Assembly: GCF_000330505.1 (NCBI RefSeq)
Contig: NW_004440453.1
Location: 2,763-66,762 of the forward strand
Source: Entamoeba invadens IP1
Taxonomy: Eukaryota; Evosea; Mastigamoebida; Endamoebidae
Length of the DNA stretch: 64,000 nt
Direction: 5' to 3'
Shown: piece after piece, positions 34,073 to 45,600 of the stretch
How positions within the stretch are numbered: position 1 is the first letter of the stretch
How the letters are laid out: each line of letters begins with the position of its first letter
Position numbers and translations under genes: made by a program
Notes under the pieces: model-generated
Databases searched by the model: none
Told to the model about the DNA's origin: nothing
Seen by the model: the letters and a program-made list of their open reading frames with translations, nothing else

Positions 34073-34261
34073 ATGGAAAACAATACTATAGAACAAGTTT
34101 TAAGAGACGAGAGAGAAATACTTTATAGAAAACAAATGAACGAATTGAGTCGACAAGCTACAAAGAAAATCACATTAAAAGAGACTTTGAAAAAACAGGA
34201 GTCATTTGAATATGATGATAGTGATGACGATGATGACGACTTCTCTTTTTCAGAAGATTAA
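34073..34261 (+). CDS. Small acidic-tailed ORF, in frame with the upstream gene
   Basis: 62 codons starting 18 bp after the TAA of the orphan gene and in the same frame; the six codons between are also open. The N-terminal half is charged and helical, and the tail is nearly all Asp/Ser/Glu (SDDDDDDFSFSED). It could be a separate small gene, a C-terminal extension reached by stop readthrough, or the end of a once longer protein split by a single nonsense change. Acidic tails of this kind are common at C-termini of chromatin or nucleolar proteins. The link to function is inference. Confidence 0.45.
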   Translation: MENNTIEQVLRDEREILYRKQMNELSRQATKKITLKETLKKQESFEYDDSDDDDDDFSFSED

Positions 34262-34532
34262 TAAATAAATCAATAATTTGAGTATTAATTTTTGGGTTGT
34301 AAAGTAATATGTTTATACGTTTAACTTTGTTTGAACTTAAGTACAGGAATTTAATTGAAAGTAAACTGTTTTTCAAAAGTCTGTACTGAGGTGTCCCGAT
34401 TTTTTGCATTTATTTTGTTTATTATTTTTGGGAATCATTTTTTTGTAATAAATTCGCTTATTTTTTTCCAAGTAAAAAAAAGAAAAACAGTCTTCAAAAA
34501 ATATTTTTTTAACTTGAATAATTTTTAAGCAT

Positions 34533-34672
34533 TGTAGTATATAAATAGTGCCGATTTCGGACACCCTTCGGGAATCCTGTCTTCATGATTTCGTCGCTTC
34601 GCTCCTTTATTTAGGTTTAATTATTTTAGGGTTATTTTATTAGTTATTTTAAAGTGATATTTTTATTTTTTC
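34533..34672 (+). repeat. Left terminal inverted repeat of the polymerase element
   Basis: Starts TGTAGTATATAAATAGTGCC. The reverse complement of 40624-40764 matches over most of its length with small indels. It includes two GC-rich dyads, CCCTTCGGG and the CGCTTCGC core. Confidence 0.75.
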
Positions 34673-34692
34673 TTATCTTAAATGACAACTAC

Positions 34693-36357
34693 CACGGTCT
34701 CCAGTTTTAGGGGGACCGAACACATAGGTTTGGGGTTTATTTTCTCAAAATCGTCGAGAAAACAAAAGAAAAATAAAAACAAGAGACAAAAGAAAAATAA
34801 TAATTTTTATGATTTTCTTTTTTATAACACAATTTTTTTTTGGTTTAGTAAAAAAGTGAGCAAAGCAAAATGTTGATTCTCTGATAACATAATATTGAGG
34901 GGGAAAATGTTATTTGTATGATAACTAAAAATAAAAAACAACAAAATTGATGAAGGGAATCGGGGCAGTGTTGAAAAAATGGAATTTAAACATTTATTAT
35001 AATAAGATCATTCGACGTAAAATTTGAGGAAAGAAATAACAAATTCAAATTGTGAATAGAGTTAAAACAAAGATAGTTTAAAATTATTAAAATAAATAGA
35101 ATTGATTACTATAACTTTTATTGTTTTATTGTGTAAATTGCTATAAGTTCATTTTATTTAGCACAAATCGAAATTATTATTATTGATTAACATATTATTA
35201 TTATTATAATTTTAAAAATAATTCAAACCTAACCCACCATAAGCACAATTCAATTACTCTTTATTATTTTTTCATCCTTTTGAATTTAATTATCATTGAT
35301 TTTCAAAAATTATGGGTTTATATATTATTAAACTATAATAAAACAATAAAAGTATTAGACTATGATATATCAAATTATATTAAAATCCAAATCATATTAT
35401 TGTAAATAAAAATGCGTGTTTGTTTATCCAAAAATGCATTTATTGTTACATTTCGACTTTATTGAAACAAACAAGTACCATTTTTTGTGTATTGTGTGGC
35501 ATTGCTTGGTAATTGATTATTCCCGATTTTATATTTAAAAAAAATACCATATTGTTTTATATCCTATTGTGCCCGATAAACAAAACAAAAGATTAATGAT
35601 GATAATAACTATTTTTCACTCCATTAAAAAGTTACATAAAATGCGCTTATATAATATCATTATTTTTGTAAAACATTTTTTCACAAAAATAATTGTATAA
35701 ATTATTACCCAAAAATGTTTGATAGATGGTTTTCTTTTTTACATTTCACAAGACAATATCAACATTTCCGATTTTCTGGGACAAAAAACAAAAACAACAT
35801 CTCAAAAATGTAATAATTATTAAAAAGTGTTTAATTTAACAAAGATTATTTTTAAAAAAGCACATTTATTTCGAATTGTGTTGTTGTGACAAAACTAAAT
35901 ATTAATCACCATATTATGTCTCTTTTGGAATCATAGATTGTTTCTCATTTGTAATTGATCAAATCCCAAAATATTAGTATAATCTTGGCCAAATCAAACA
36001 TAATATTGTATAGTATATTTACTAAAAATATAGTATTAAATTTCACTTTAAAAAATAATAATTTTTTATAGGTTTTGTCCATTCTCTCGTTTTTCCCATT
36101 GAAAAATGTAAAATTTTTTTAATTATTCACCAAATTATCATTTTGCCTCAAATTGCTTATTATTTTGCCATTTCTTTTATTCCTTTACAATTTTCCATAA
36201 TCTTTATACTCTTTTTTTTTCTTGTTTTCCCCGAAAAAATAGAGAAAAAAAGTAACTTTAATCAATTTCTTACTAATGATTATTAAGAAATAAACCAAAT
36301 TTTATTGAATTTTGGAAAACCTAAGTGTTCGACCTCCCCCCATTTCTGGAGACCGTG
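34693..36357. mobile_element. Nested non-autonomous TIR element with 7-bp target duplication
   Basis: The ends are perfect for 12 bp (CACGGTCTCCAG at 34693, inverse ending at 36357). They stay similar for about 35 bp, both sides having a G-run followed by CGAACAC. The 7-bp sequence CAACTAC directly flanks both ends (34686-34692 and 36358-36364). The 1,665-bp interior is AT-rich with no convincing ORF. A 7-8 bp duplication would suit a hAT-related element, but the CACGG ends are unusual. It sits just inside the left TIR of the polymerase element and is therefore younger. Confidence 0.75.
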
Positions 36358-36559
36358 CAACTACACAAGAATACTTGAAAAAGAATTTTCACAAATTTAT
36401 TAAAACTTAAATTCGAAAAAATCCAAAATAAATTTTGGATTGTTTCTAAATTAAAGATGGAATTATTAAAGCGGCATCTACTAAAATTTAAAATAAAGAA
36501 TGTAGAAAAGAATTATTGAAAAAGATATTGAATCCAGAAATGTTTATCTTGATTATAAA

Positions 36560-39500
36560 GAAAAATTAGAACAACACGTAGCGGCGCCTTTAGCGCAACC
36601 ATTTTTAGAAATGTGTTTGATAAATTAAATAAAACTGATAAACAAACTTTTGGATTAATAAATAAAAAAACAACATTAATTAAAGATTTAGATGATGAAA
36701 AAGAACTTAATAACAAGAATTTAAAATGGTGTTTAAAACATAATACTGAAAAGGATGATGAAGCAATATCTCAAGAATATTTTAATTATGTTAATGATCA
36801 ACTTAAGAATGAAAGAGAAAACAAAAATTATGATAATATCAAAAATAATTTATAATGGAGTTTAAATAATAATATTGAACAAATAGATGAAGATGAAAAC
36901 AGTAATCAAATTTATGATGAATATGAACCATACAAAAGATCAATAAATGATAATGAATATAAAACAGAAGGTGTAACATATGACGTAGAAAATAATATAA
37001 TTCATGCTGATCTTAATTGTGGATTTGAAGAAAAATTAATATAAATTGGTATGATTAGACAGTTCTTTAATCAATTAATTGAAAAACTGGATTCAACAGC
37101 AAATTTAGTTTATAAATATAGATTTACTGATACCACTTGGAAGACATATATGTTAAATTCTAAAGAAAAAATAGATGAATTTCTTAAATCGATATCAAAC
37201 GAAACTCTTGGATTATATAATCAATCTGAAATTGAAAACAGTTCAGATTCTGCATTTTATGTTCAACATGAAGTTCCAGAACCTTAATTATTACAGAATT
37301 AATAATTACAGAATATGATTATAAAAATGAAATTAATGAATATCGAAATAATGGTGCTGCATTCTTTGCTTATTATTATACTGAAGAATTTAAATATTTT
37401 TCTAAATATTTAAAAATGGCTCAAATATTTGATTCTCTTAGTGTTGAAAACAAAATTAGACCTGAATTAAATAATAATTGTTTGATATATGCTTTACAAC
37501 AAGCTAAAATAGATGAGAAAATTATTGATTTATATTGTGTTCATTGTTATTCAAGATATCAGAAAATTAAATTGATAGATGAAGTTTCAAAATCATGTAA
37601 TATTAGAATTCAAATAAAACGTGAAAAATTAAAGCGTAAAGATCATACTAATACAATAATGAAATATATAGGTTCAGATAATGAAGAAGGTACTGAAATT
37701 AGTATGTGTTTATNNNNNNNNNNNNNNNNNNNNNNNNNNNNNNNNNNNNNNNNNNNNNNNNNNNNNNNNNNNNNNNNNNNNNNNNNNNNNNNNNNNNNNN
37801 NNNNNNNNNNNNNCAAAGAAAGAAAGGAAATTCATATTTAACTAAACCAGGAGCTAAATCTACTATAAAATTATCAGAACTTATTTTATATATTAGAGAT
37901 AATAATGATTTTAAACCATATCCACTTAGTGACGTTCTTCATTTACCATCTGATTTATCTGATTATGTTAAACAATCAATTGAATCATTGGATTATCTAG
38001 ATTTTGAAGTTAAACCAATAACAATGGAAAAAATCAATAAAAAATTAAGTCCAAAAACTATATTTACTATGATGCAGATTTCGAAGATAGCACACAAGTA
38101 ATTCATAAAGCATATTGTGTTGTATATTCTAACGAAATTCATCTCAAATTTCATGTAAATATGGTGGCGAGTGTGTAGAAGACTTTTTATTTGATAAAGT
38201 TAATAATTCCGTTGTTTACTTTCATAATTCGAAATATGATTCGTGTTTCTTGGCAAAATATGGAATTGAGACATGTATTAAGAAATACGGTAAAACTATG
38301 AAAATGAAATTATATTATAATGGAAAAAGAATTGTTTTGAAAGATAGTTATTCAATGATTTCAAATAAGTTATCAGATTTTCCTAAAATGTTTGATTTAT
38401 CTAATATTCAAAAAGAATTATACCCTTATAATTATTACACCATAGAATTAATTCAAAATAACGTTGGAATAATTTCAGAAGCTGGTGAATATGAATCTCA
38501 AAAATGGAATAAAAAACAATATAATTTATTTAAAGAGAATAAATCTATAATCAATAATTGTTTAGTTGATGAAGACAAGTTCGATATGAGATTATATTGT
38601 AAATTCTACTGTTGTCAAGACGTTAGAATATTAAAAGAAGGTCATATTAAATTCAGAAATAATAATTTGAAAAGTTTAAATATAGATGTTGACAACTTTA
38701 TTAGTATATCTGCTTTAGCTAATCACTATTTCAAATTACATGTTTACACACAAATTCCAAACTTAATGCAATATTCTGGGAAAGTTAGAGAATTTATACA
38801 GGGTGAAATATATGGAGGTAGAAATATGTGTAGAGATAATACAAACCAACGTGTTACTAAAGATTTATATGATTATAACACATGTTCGTTATATCCTAGT
38901 GCTATACATAGGTTAAAACTAGCAACTGGAAAACCTATATTAATCGCTCAAGAATCATGTAATAAAACTATATTAAACCACTTAATGTTAGAACAACAAT
39001 TAGAACCAACAAATGAACGTTATATTTCAGCATTTATTGTAGATATTGAAATAACCAAGGGTAACAAACATTTACACTTCCCAATTATAACTAAGAAAGA
39101 TAAAAAAGGTAATCGTAATGTTAATGAATGTTGTACAATGGGAGTAGATAATATTATGCTTGAAGATATGATTAAATTTCAACAAATAGAGTTTAATATT
39201 ATTAGAAGATATTATTGGACTGGATGTAAATCTAATGTGTTTAGTAACGAGATTGAAAAGATATACAATTTAAGATCCAAACTTAAAAAAGAAGGTAATC
39301 CGTTACAAAATAATAATAAATTATTGATGAATTCATCATATGGTAAAACGATTCAAAAACCAATTAAAAATGACTTGGTTTACAAATATATCAATAATAA
39401 AGGAAAATGTGATTCAGATAGATATCTTAAAAAGAACTTTACATTAGTTAGATCTATGTATGACATATCAAATAATATCAGATGTTTTGAAACAAATAAA

Positions 39501-40019
39501 TCATTTGATGACTTCTATGTTCCAAATCTCATTGGTGTACAAATATTAAGTATGAGTAAGAGAATAATGAATGAAGTTATGTGTTTAGCAGAAGATTTAA
39601 ATATAGATATATATTATCAAGATACTGATTCAGTGCATATAGACAAAAATAAGATTGAATCGTTAGAACAAAAATATAAAGAAATATATGGTAAAACATT
39701 AAGAGGAGGTGAATTAGAACAATTCCATCCAGATTTTGATGAATTATCTGGGAATGTATATTCAAAAGAATCTTACTTCTTAGGTAAGAAAGCTTATATA
39801 GATGTATTAACAAACGATAAACAAAAACATGCTTTACATATGAGAATGAAAGGTATTCCAAACAATTTATTGGAAAATAATGAAAATCCAATTGAATTAT
39901 ATAAGAAACTCTACACAGGAGAATCTTATACATTTAACTTACTAGAATTAAAACCTAGTTTCGAATTTGGTAAGACATTTGATATTAAAACAAGAGAGAA
40001 CTTTACTAGAAAAATTTAA
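36560..40019 (+). pseudogene. Protein-primed family B DNA polymerase (DNA_pol_B_2), broken
   Basis: The C-terminal part is open from about 38165 to 40019 and holds the polymerase motifs. Motif A is D-Y-N-T-C-S-L-Y-P-S (Asp codon at 38871), motif B is NSSYGK near 39325, and motif C is YYQDTDS (Asp codons 39621 and 39627), followed by KKAYID. The exonuclease region is visible as DADFED near 38070 and FHNSKYD near 38230. The N-terminal half runs in one frame with TAA stops at about 36853 and 37042. It then shifts near 37284 and has a 100-N gap (37714-37813), with further shifts near 38060 and 38160. Family members replicate linear DNA from a terminal protein (phi29-like, Polintons, organellar linear plasmids; a related E. 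histolytica enzyme is known). The polymerase active site itself is preserved. Confidence 0.85.
37714..37813. other. Assembly gap (100 N)
   Basis: A 100-N gap inside the N-terminal half of the polymerase pseudogene. Confidence 0.95.
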
Positions 40020-40292
40020 TTCTGAATGAAGACAACTTATACTTAACCAATTATTTACTAGACTTTTATATGTTCCCAGCATATATTAGTCTTATTTTTT
40101 GATTTGAAATCATTTGAAATCATTTGAGATTATTTTATAAAAATAAAATTAAAAATAATTAATTTGAAATAATCTTATAAAGTATGACAACATCTGATAA
40201 CCTCTGAGAAATACTAAAAATATATAAAATAATATGAGAGTTTATATGAATTGTTCTAAAAATTTATCTATATTTTTACATTCAGATTCTGA

Positions 40293-40607
40293 TTAAAAAT
40301 TAATCAGATTCTGCATGAGTTTCTCGTCAACATGTTTGGTAGAATTATTATTTTCATGATATTTCCTTAGTGGTTTATTACTAAATGTCATTCCTTTATG
40401 ATTATTATCTTTGATACTATATCTAACCCAATCGTCACTATATTTACTACCTCTAGGTTTGATTAATTTGAAAGTGTCGTTCTTAATTTGAAATAACTCT
40501 TTGAATTCAACTCTATAGTATAAATCAACTTCTTGATTATTTATATCTGTAATATGAACAAGTTTCTTTTTAATAGCTTTAATAATACGTTCAATAGTAG
40601 TTGTCAT
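40293..40607 (-). CDS. Small hypothetical protein of the polymerase element
   Basis: An intact 104-codon ORF on the minus strand, starting 17 bp from the inner edge of the right TIR and converging on the polymerase gene. The product is basic and soluble, with no signal peptide, no recognised motif and a Lys/Asn-rich composition. Its place next to the TIR suggests an accessory or replication-initiation role, which is only inference. Codon use resembles the polymerase gene. It could still be a chance ORF. Confidence 0.45.
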   Translation of the reverse strand: MTTTIERIIKAIKKKLVHITDINNQEVDLYYRVEFKELFQIKNDTFKLIKPRGSKYSDDWVRYSIKDNNHKGMTFSNKPLRKYHENNNSTKHVDEKLMQNLINF

Positions 40608-40623
40608 TTTAGACTTACAAAAA

Positions 40624-40764
40624 ATTGAATTATTACTTTAAAATAATAGCTAAAAAATAACTTTAAAATAATTAAACCTAAACAACGGAGCGAAGCGACG
40701 AAATTGTGAGGATTGAGTGTTCCCGAAGGGTGTCCAAAATCGGCACAATTTATATACTACTACA
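40624..40764 (-). repeat. Right terminal inverted repeat of the polymerase element
   Basis: Inverse of 34533-34672. It carries the same GAGCGAAGCGACGAAAT and CCCGAAGGGTG blocks and ends TATATACTACTACA. Confidence 0.75.
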
Positions 40765-41113
40765 TAAAGAAGAAAAGTAAAACTTAAATCAAGGCAATTT
40801 CAAAATTAAACAAAAACACTGTTTTTATTAAATTTATTTTATAAATGAAAAAAAGTTCTTTTTAGTAAAAAGAATCAAAAAGAATTATGGTGTGACTTTT
40901 TCCCCACTCTTTAGTTTTTTTAGTTAAAATAAAATAAAAGTTAGCCTTTAAAGTTGATTCATTTTCAAAACAAATAAATGGACAAAGAAGACGATCGATT
41001 GCTCTAAAATATACTTTTTGTAAACGAAACCGTTTTTTCCACTTTCCCTCCATTTTTGTGTTTTAACAAAATTTCTACTAAAATAGTATGAGTTCAAACT
41101 AAAAAATTGAAAT

Positions 41114-41347
41114 ATGAACAAGACGGTAAATTTTGCGTTGTGTCACCATGGATATGACATCGGAGTCTTTGGTTTGTGTAAAAATCAACCAAGATGGTTC
41201 TGTGAGTATATGATTCAAGAAGTCGAAGAAGATGATGTTTATGATAAAGGTATAAAAATTAAACTTGAGGAACAATTTAATATCAAAAAGTGGTTGAAGA
41301 GAAGTGGGAGAGAAATGGAAGATGTAACTGTTACGAATAAGGCATGA
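41114..41347 (+). CDS. Small hypothetical ORF, possibly a gene fragment
   Basis: 77 codons with coding-like composition (His/Cys/Trp and acidic residues, 'CHHGYDIGVFGLCKNQPRWF'), just outside the right end of the polymerase element. No family recognised. It may be the N-terminal remnant of a host gene whose remainder is lost, or an independent short gene. The upstream context is AT-rich, with no clear promoter box. Confidence 0.3.
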   Translation: MNKTVNFALCHHGYDIGVFGLCKNQPRWFCEYMIQEVEEDDVYDKGIKIKLEEQFNIKKWLKRSGREMEDVTVTNKA

Positions 41348-41979
41348 GATAAAAGAAATAATGAGTTTTTTTATGAGGAGACTTTAAAAAATATCGAATA
41401 TGCAACAATATGCGTTATTGTTGCATACTGTAAATGAATTGTGTTGTTAATCTACTTTAAATTTTTATTTTTCTTTTATAATAAATAAAAAAAAGAAACA
41501 ACATAATAAATTAAATTTTTGAATCTTTTTTCCAAATCTTTTTAAAACATTTTGAAAATAACGTTATTCTTTTATTTTTAGAATTATTTTAATCAGTCAC
41601 CCCATTTTTGTTCATTTTTAAATACTTTTACGTTTAAATATACAATAAAAGTGTCAACATAACCAATGATTTTGTTATAGAAAACTCTTTATTAAGAAAA
41701 ACACACTTTCTGTGTTTACCTGAAAACTAGTGAATATTCAATAGTTGATACATGTACATCGAGTATTAAAACGTTTTGTTCGATGACGAATCAACATGTT
41801 TGCATTTGATAAAGGGTGTTGTTTCGTCACAATTTACACGTTTAATAAATGTAAAGTGTTATAAATTACCATAATCTTGTATTATAATTGACTATAAATT
41901 TTACTGTTAAAAAATAAATCTTTATTTTAATTCATAATGATCTTTTGTTAAAATAAAATTAAAAAAGAAAACCCCGTTA
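41348..41979. other. AT-rich spacer
   Basis: Nothing recognised between the small ORF and the 3' end of the Cys-rich pseudogene. Confidence 0.45.
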
Positions 41980-44039
41980 TTAAAACAAAAGTATAACCAT
42001 CTTCATAGCTCCGTTGCACTTTGCCGAAGTTTTATTAAGCGTTAACGCATCTTTGCATTTACTGCATGAATCTTTTCCATCACAAAGTCCACATCCACTA
42101 ATATGTCTCTCACAATGCACACAAGCTCCCCATGATGTCGTGTAATAACCTTCTTTGGAAACACATTTACCTCCCTTAGCTTCAAAATACTCCGCATTAC
42201 ACACAGAGCATTTCTCTGTACTACACGAAGAACAGAATTCGTTCGATTTGTCTTTGCATGGATCTCAAGTCTGAATTTTTGTGTAGTAAACATATCCTTC
42301 AATGCACACACATATTCCATCAACAGGAGTTTCCTTAAAGAAATTTTCAACAGCACATTTAACACACTTAGTTTAGTCTTCACATGCTTTGCAATTTTTC
42401 GAACACATCAAACAGCTTTCTCAACTTAAATAATACCCATCATTACATCCTTCGCACTTCTTCCCTTGAACTGGCTTGCGGTTTACATCAATGCATTTTT
42501 CACAGTCCATTTCACTTGTACAATTCTCACATTTATTGTCACATTGTTAACATTTATTTTCTTTGGTGTCCAAGTAATACACTTTGATACACTTTTCACA
42601 TGTAAAACCAGTTCTAAAAGTTGATGGATCACAAACAATGCAATGCTCTTTATCAGTGCAAACATTACAATTATCAGCGCAAGGTTCACATTTGCCATTG
42701 GAGTCCAAAAACATGTTAGTGTCTTTACATGTGGTACAATTTGTTGTTGGTTCTTTAATTTATCAACACACTCGGTACAATGGACGTAAATGCAGTTGTC
42801 ATAGTCACAATTGCCTTTGCAAACCTTTCGATCATTGGGGCAAGCAACACATGTATTGGTATTTGGATCAAGGTAAACACCATTATCACATTCACAGTTT
42901 GGTATTCGTTTACCGTTCTTACAACCCAAACATTCTATATTTCCATCTTTAATTTGACACCCATTGCAAAATATTCTCGATATTTTTCAAGGTTAGTCAT
43001 CTTTTTACAATTGGTAACTGTTGAAGCATTCGGTCGATAATATCCACTTTTACACATACAATTTTTAGTCACGTCTCTGTTGTTTTTCGCGCACTTTATT
43101 TCAGTTTTATCAGTAGTTTGTGTTCCGTACATGTAACTTCTTCTCAGTATTGGATTGCATTTACTTCCAGGATTGGTGGTCTCGTTATATGCAGGTACCA
43201 GCTCTTCAAAAAAAGAGTTGACTCCTTTGTACTTACAGAACTTATATGTTGTATCATAAGTATCAACAATTGCTATAATATTGTCAATTGGAGTTAATAT
43301 GCATTTTCCATTCAACAAAACACCATTAGGGTTGCCATTGTTAAAACCGCATTTGTAACAAGTCACGCCATCATCGGCACATTGTGCTCAATTTGCTTCT
43401 TTTTTAACACATTCTTTAGATAATAGAATGTACCCAACATCACACTTCAAACAGTTGTCCCCATTTTGTCTTAAACAACTTTCAAGTTCTTTTTGTTCAA
43501 GTTGACAATGGAGATTTACAGTATCCATAGTCTTGTTACTAAAGCATTTCAAACATACTTGTTTGCCATCTTTTAAATCCAGAAAGAGCACAAGACGTTT
43601 TATCAAAAATTTCTTCTTCATTTGGAGCATCTTCACACTCATCTAAATTTACTTTTGTTACATTTACTGAATCAAAAGTACTCACACATTGTTTGCAAGT
43701 GTCAAAAGTGTCTTTAAAAGAACAAGTACAAGCACCTGTTGAACTACATTTATTACATCCATAATCACAAAATTTGCATTCAGCACCACTTATATATACA
43801 TAAGGATCATTATCTTTACAATTTATTGTATCATAAACACACTTTCCATTCTCGAGTTTAAAGTAACTATTTTCACACTCAATACAATTGATAGTATCAG
43901 TCGGATTTCCATTATGATCGAGTATTCTTTTGAACTTTTTGCAGTTGGGATAAGTTGTTCTCGGTTCTTTGTCTTCAAGTTTCAAAAAAGGATCTGAGTT
44001 TGCCAAAAGGTTAAAAGCATTTGTTTAATTCAGTTTCAT
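41980..44039 (-). pseudogene. CXXC-rich surface-type protein, broken
   Basis: An ATG at 44039 is followed by TAA after four codons. The same frame then runs to 43539. Further pieces at 43642-43388, 43366-42935, 42929-42483, about 42600-42200 and 42204-41980 continue in shifting frames with several stops. All segments show dense CxxC pairs in furin-like spacing ('CDYGCNKCSSTGACTC', 'CHTCxx' variants), as in Entamoeba TMK ectodomains and in Igl-type lectin subunits. No kinase domain or clear membrane helix follows, which favours a soluble or GPI-type Cys-rich protein over a kinase. Which subfamily is uncertain. It is not functional as assembled. Confidence 0.7.
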
Positions 44040-45573
44040 ATTTTGTCAATAGAAACGAATTTTATTTGCGCTATTATTAGTATAATAATTTTTTTTGTTA
44101 ATCAACTTAAGTTTTTTATGTCATCTTTTTTTATTTAAAAGACTCAACAAAAAATAATTCAAATCATTAATAATACATGTTTTTTGAAACTAATTTGTAA
44201 TTATAAATGTAGTTTAAAACAACTTTTCATTTTTTGTTTGGGGTCCAAATTTATCACATAATAAAAATGGAAATTGTTCATTGATAAAGTATTTTAAACA
44301 AAAATATGTAATCATTTACAGTGTTGCAGGTTTTGATATTTTTATTGTGGTAATTGTTGTGGTTCATAACTAAAAATTATACATGGTTAACCCTTCCAAT
44401 ACTAGAAATATTATTGTTATAACACATATACGGATGAATATAAACTTAAATTTGTAAACTAAAAGTTATTCTAAATTAAACAGTATTTATTTTTAATATT
44501 ATAGTTTTCAGTTCTGGTTTGATGTAACATTTATAATATATAAAAAGTTTGCACGTTTTATTTTTTGTATGTTATATAAATTAAAAGTCTAACACAGTCG
44601 TGTCATACATATTAGTTATTATATTGATTTAATAATACTGTAGAGTAATTTATATATGGGTTCTTTTTTAAAAAATTTGAAAAGGTAGTAATGTTATTCA
44701 TATACATTTAATTTTGTGTAATGAAAACGATTTTTTTTAAAACGATAGTTAAGAAGAAAAAAATCGTAAATATATCTCGTATACATATGATTCTCAACAA
44801 AAGTTCATAAAGTGAGAACGCTAAACATCAGTGTGGTTGCACAACTAATATCAAAATATTTGATTATTTGTTACATATATTATAATTCAATAAAATGTCA
44901 ACTTTTTTACAAAATAGTTACAAAACAACAAAACATTTACAATACAAACTAAATTAAAATAATTCCTTTTGGAATTTTCAAAGTATGACGTATCCCTTGT
45001 TTTTCAATGAAAGAATTTTTATCAGAATTTTATTTGATATGTTATTTATTTTAAAACCCTGTTTTTAAAAAAACTTATAATGTATAGTTTATTATACTAT
45101 ATACAAATTTTTGATATAAAAAGAAAAAAAATATTAAACTTGAAAATAAAATAATTACAGGAAAAGTCGTCAAGTTTTCCTTACAAAAAAAGTGAACATT
45201 TTTCAACAAAAAACGTTTTTAGGTTAAAATTTACAATTAATTTGTTGTAAATTAAACTGTTTTTTACTTTTAATTTTGTTTCCTGGTATTCCCCATGGTT
45301 GTAAAAAGTTTAAAGCGTTTTTTGCATTATTTCTTTCTAATATACACTTTAAATGAATAAGATAAAAATAAGATTACATTTTTTGGAAATTTTTAGTACC
45401 AGAAGGATTAAAAATATAGTTATTATTTTTATTAATATAACCACTTTTTTAATAATACTTGATATCCATGTATATTTGACAACAATATAATTATTAAAAC
45501 TAAAATTGAATGGAATTATTAAAAAAGTTAATTTGTAAATATTAGTCTCAACAATTGTTTTTAATTGTTTTGA
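44040..45573. other. AT-rich intergenic region
   Basis: About 1.5 kb without a gene or a bounded repeat. It marks the boundary between the host-gene part of the window and the transposon cluster. Confidence 0.5.
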
Positions 45574-45600
45574 TTAACACGTTCAAAATAGAAACGTTAT
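45574..45600 (+). mobile_element. Left end of a piggyBac-like element, interrupted by a hAT
   Basis: TTAA followed by CACGTTCAAAATAGAAACG matches the left end of the piggyBac MITE at 47929 (one difference in 19). The copy is cut at 45600 by the hAT insertion. Its next bases resume after the hAT (47903-47924). Confidence 0.65.

Larger units (their letters stand above)
34533..40764 (+). mobile_element. TIR element carrying a protein-primed family B DNA polymerase
   Basis: A 6.2-kb element with inverted ends of about 140 bp (34533-34672 and about 40624-40764). Each end contains 'GTGCCGATTT', 'CACCCTTCGGGAA' and 'CGTCGCTTCGCTCC' blocks. It contains a decayed PolB gene (36560-40019), a small minus-strand ORF next to the right TIR (40293-40607) and a nested TIR element (34693-36357). 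No integrase, packaging ATPase or capsid gene is visible, so it is not a standard Maverick/Polinton. It may be a reduced Polinton relative or an integrated linear-plasmid-like element. No target duplication is clear, and the outer limits could be slightly larger. Confidence 0.7.

Noticed and set aside
34682..34876. 64-codon ORF MTTTTVSSFRG...
   Set aside because: It begins in the flank and TIR of a nested transposon and runs into Lys/Asn low complexity.
34533..40764. Canonical Maverick/Polinton
   Set aside because: Only the polymerase is present; no integrase, ATPase, protease or capsid gene was found, and the size is less than half of a typical Polinton.
41980..44039. Third transmembrane kinase
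   Set aside because: CXXC repeats resemble TMK ectodomains, but no membrane helix or kinase motif follows before the 3' end.
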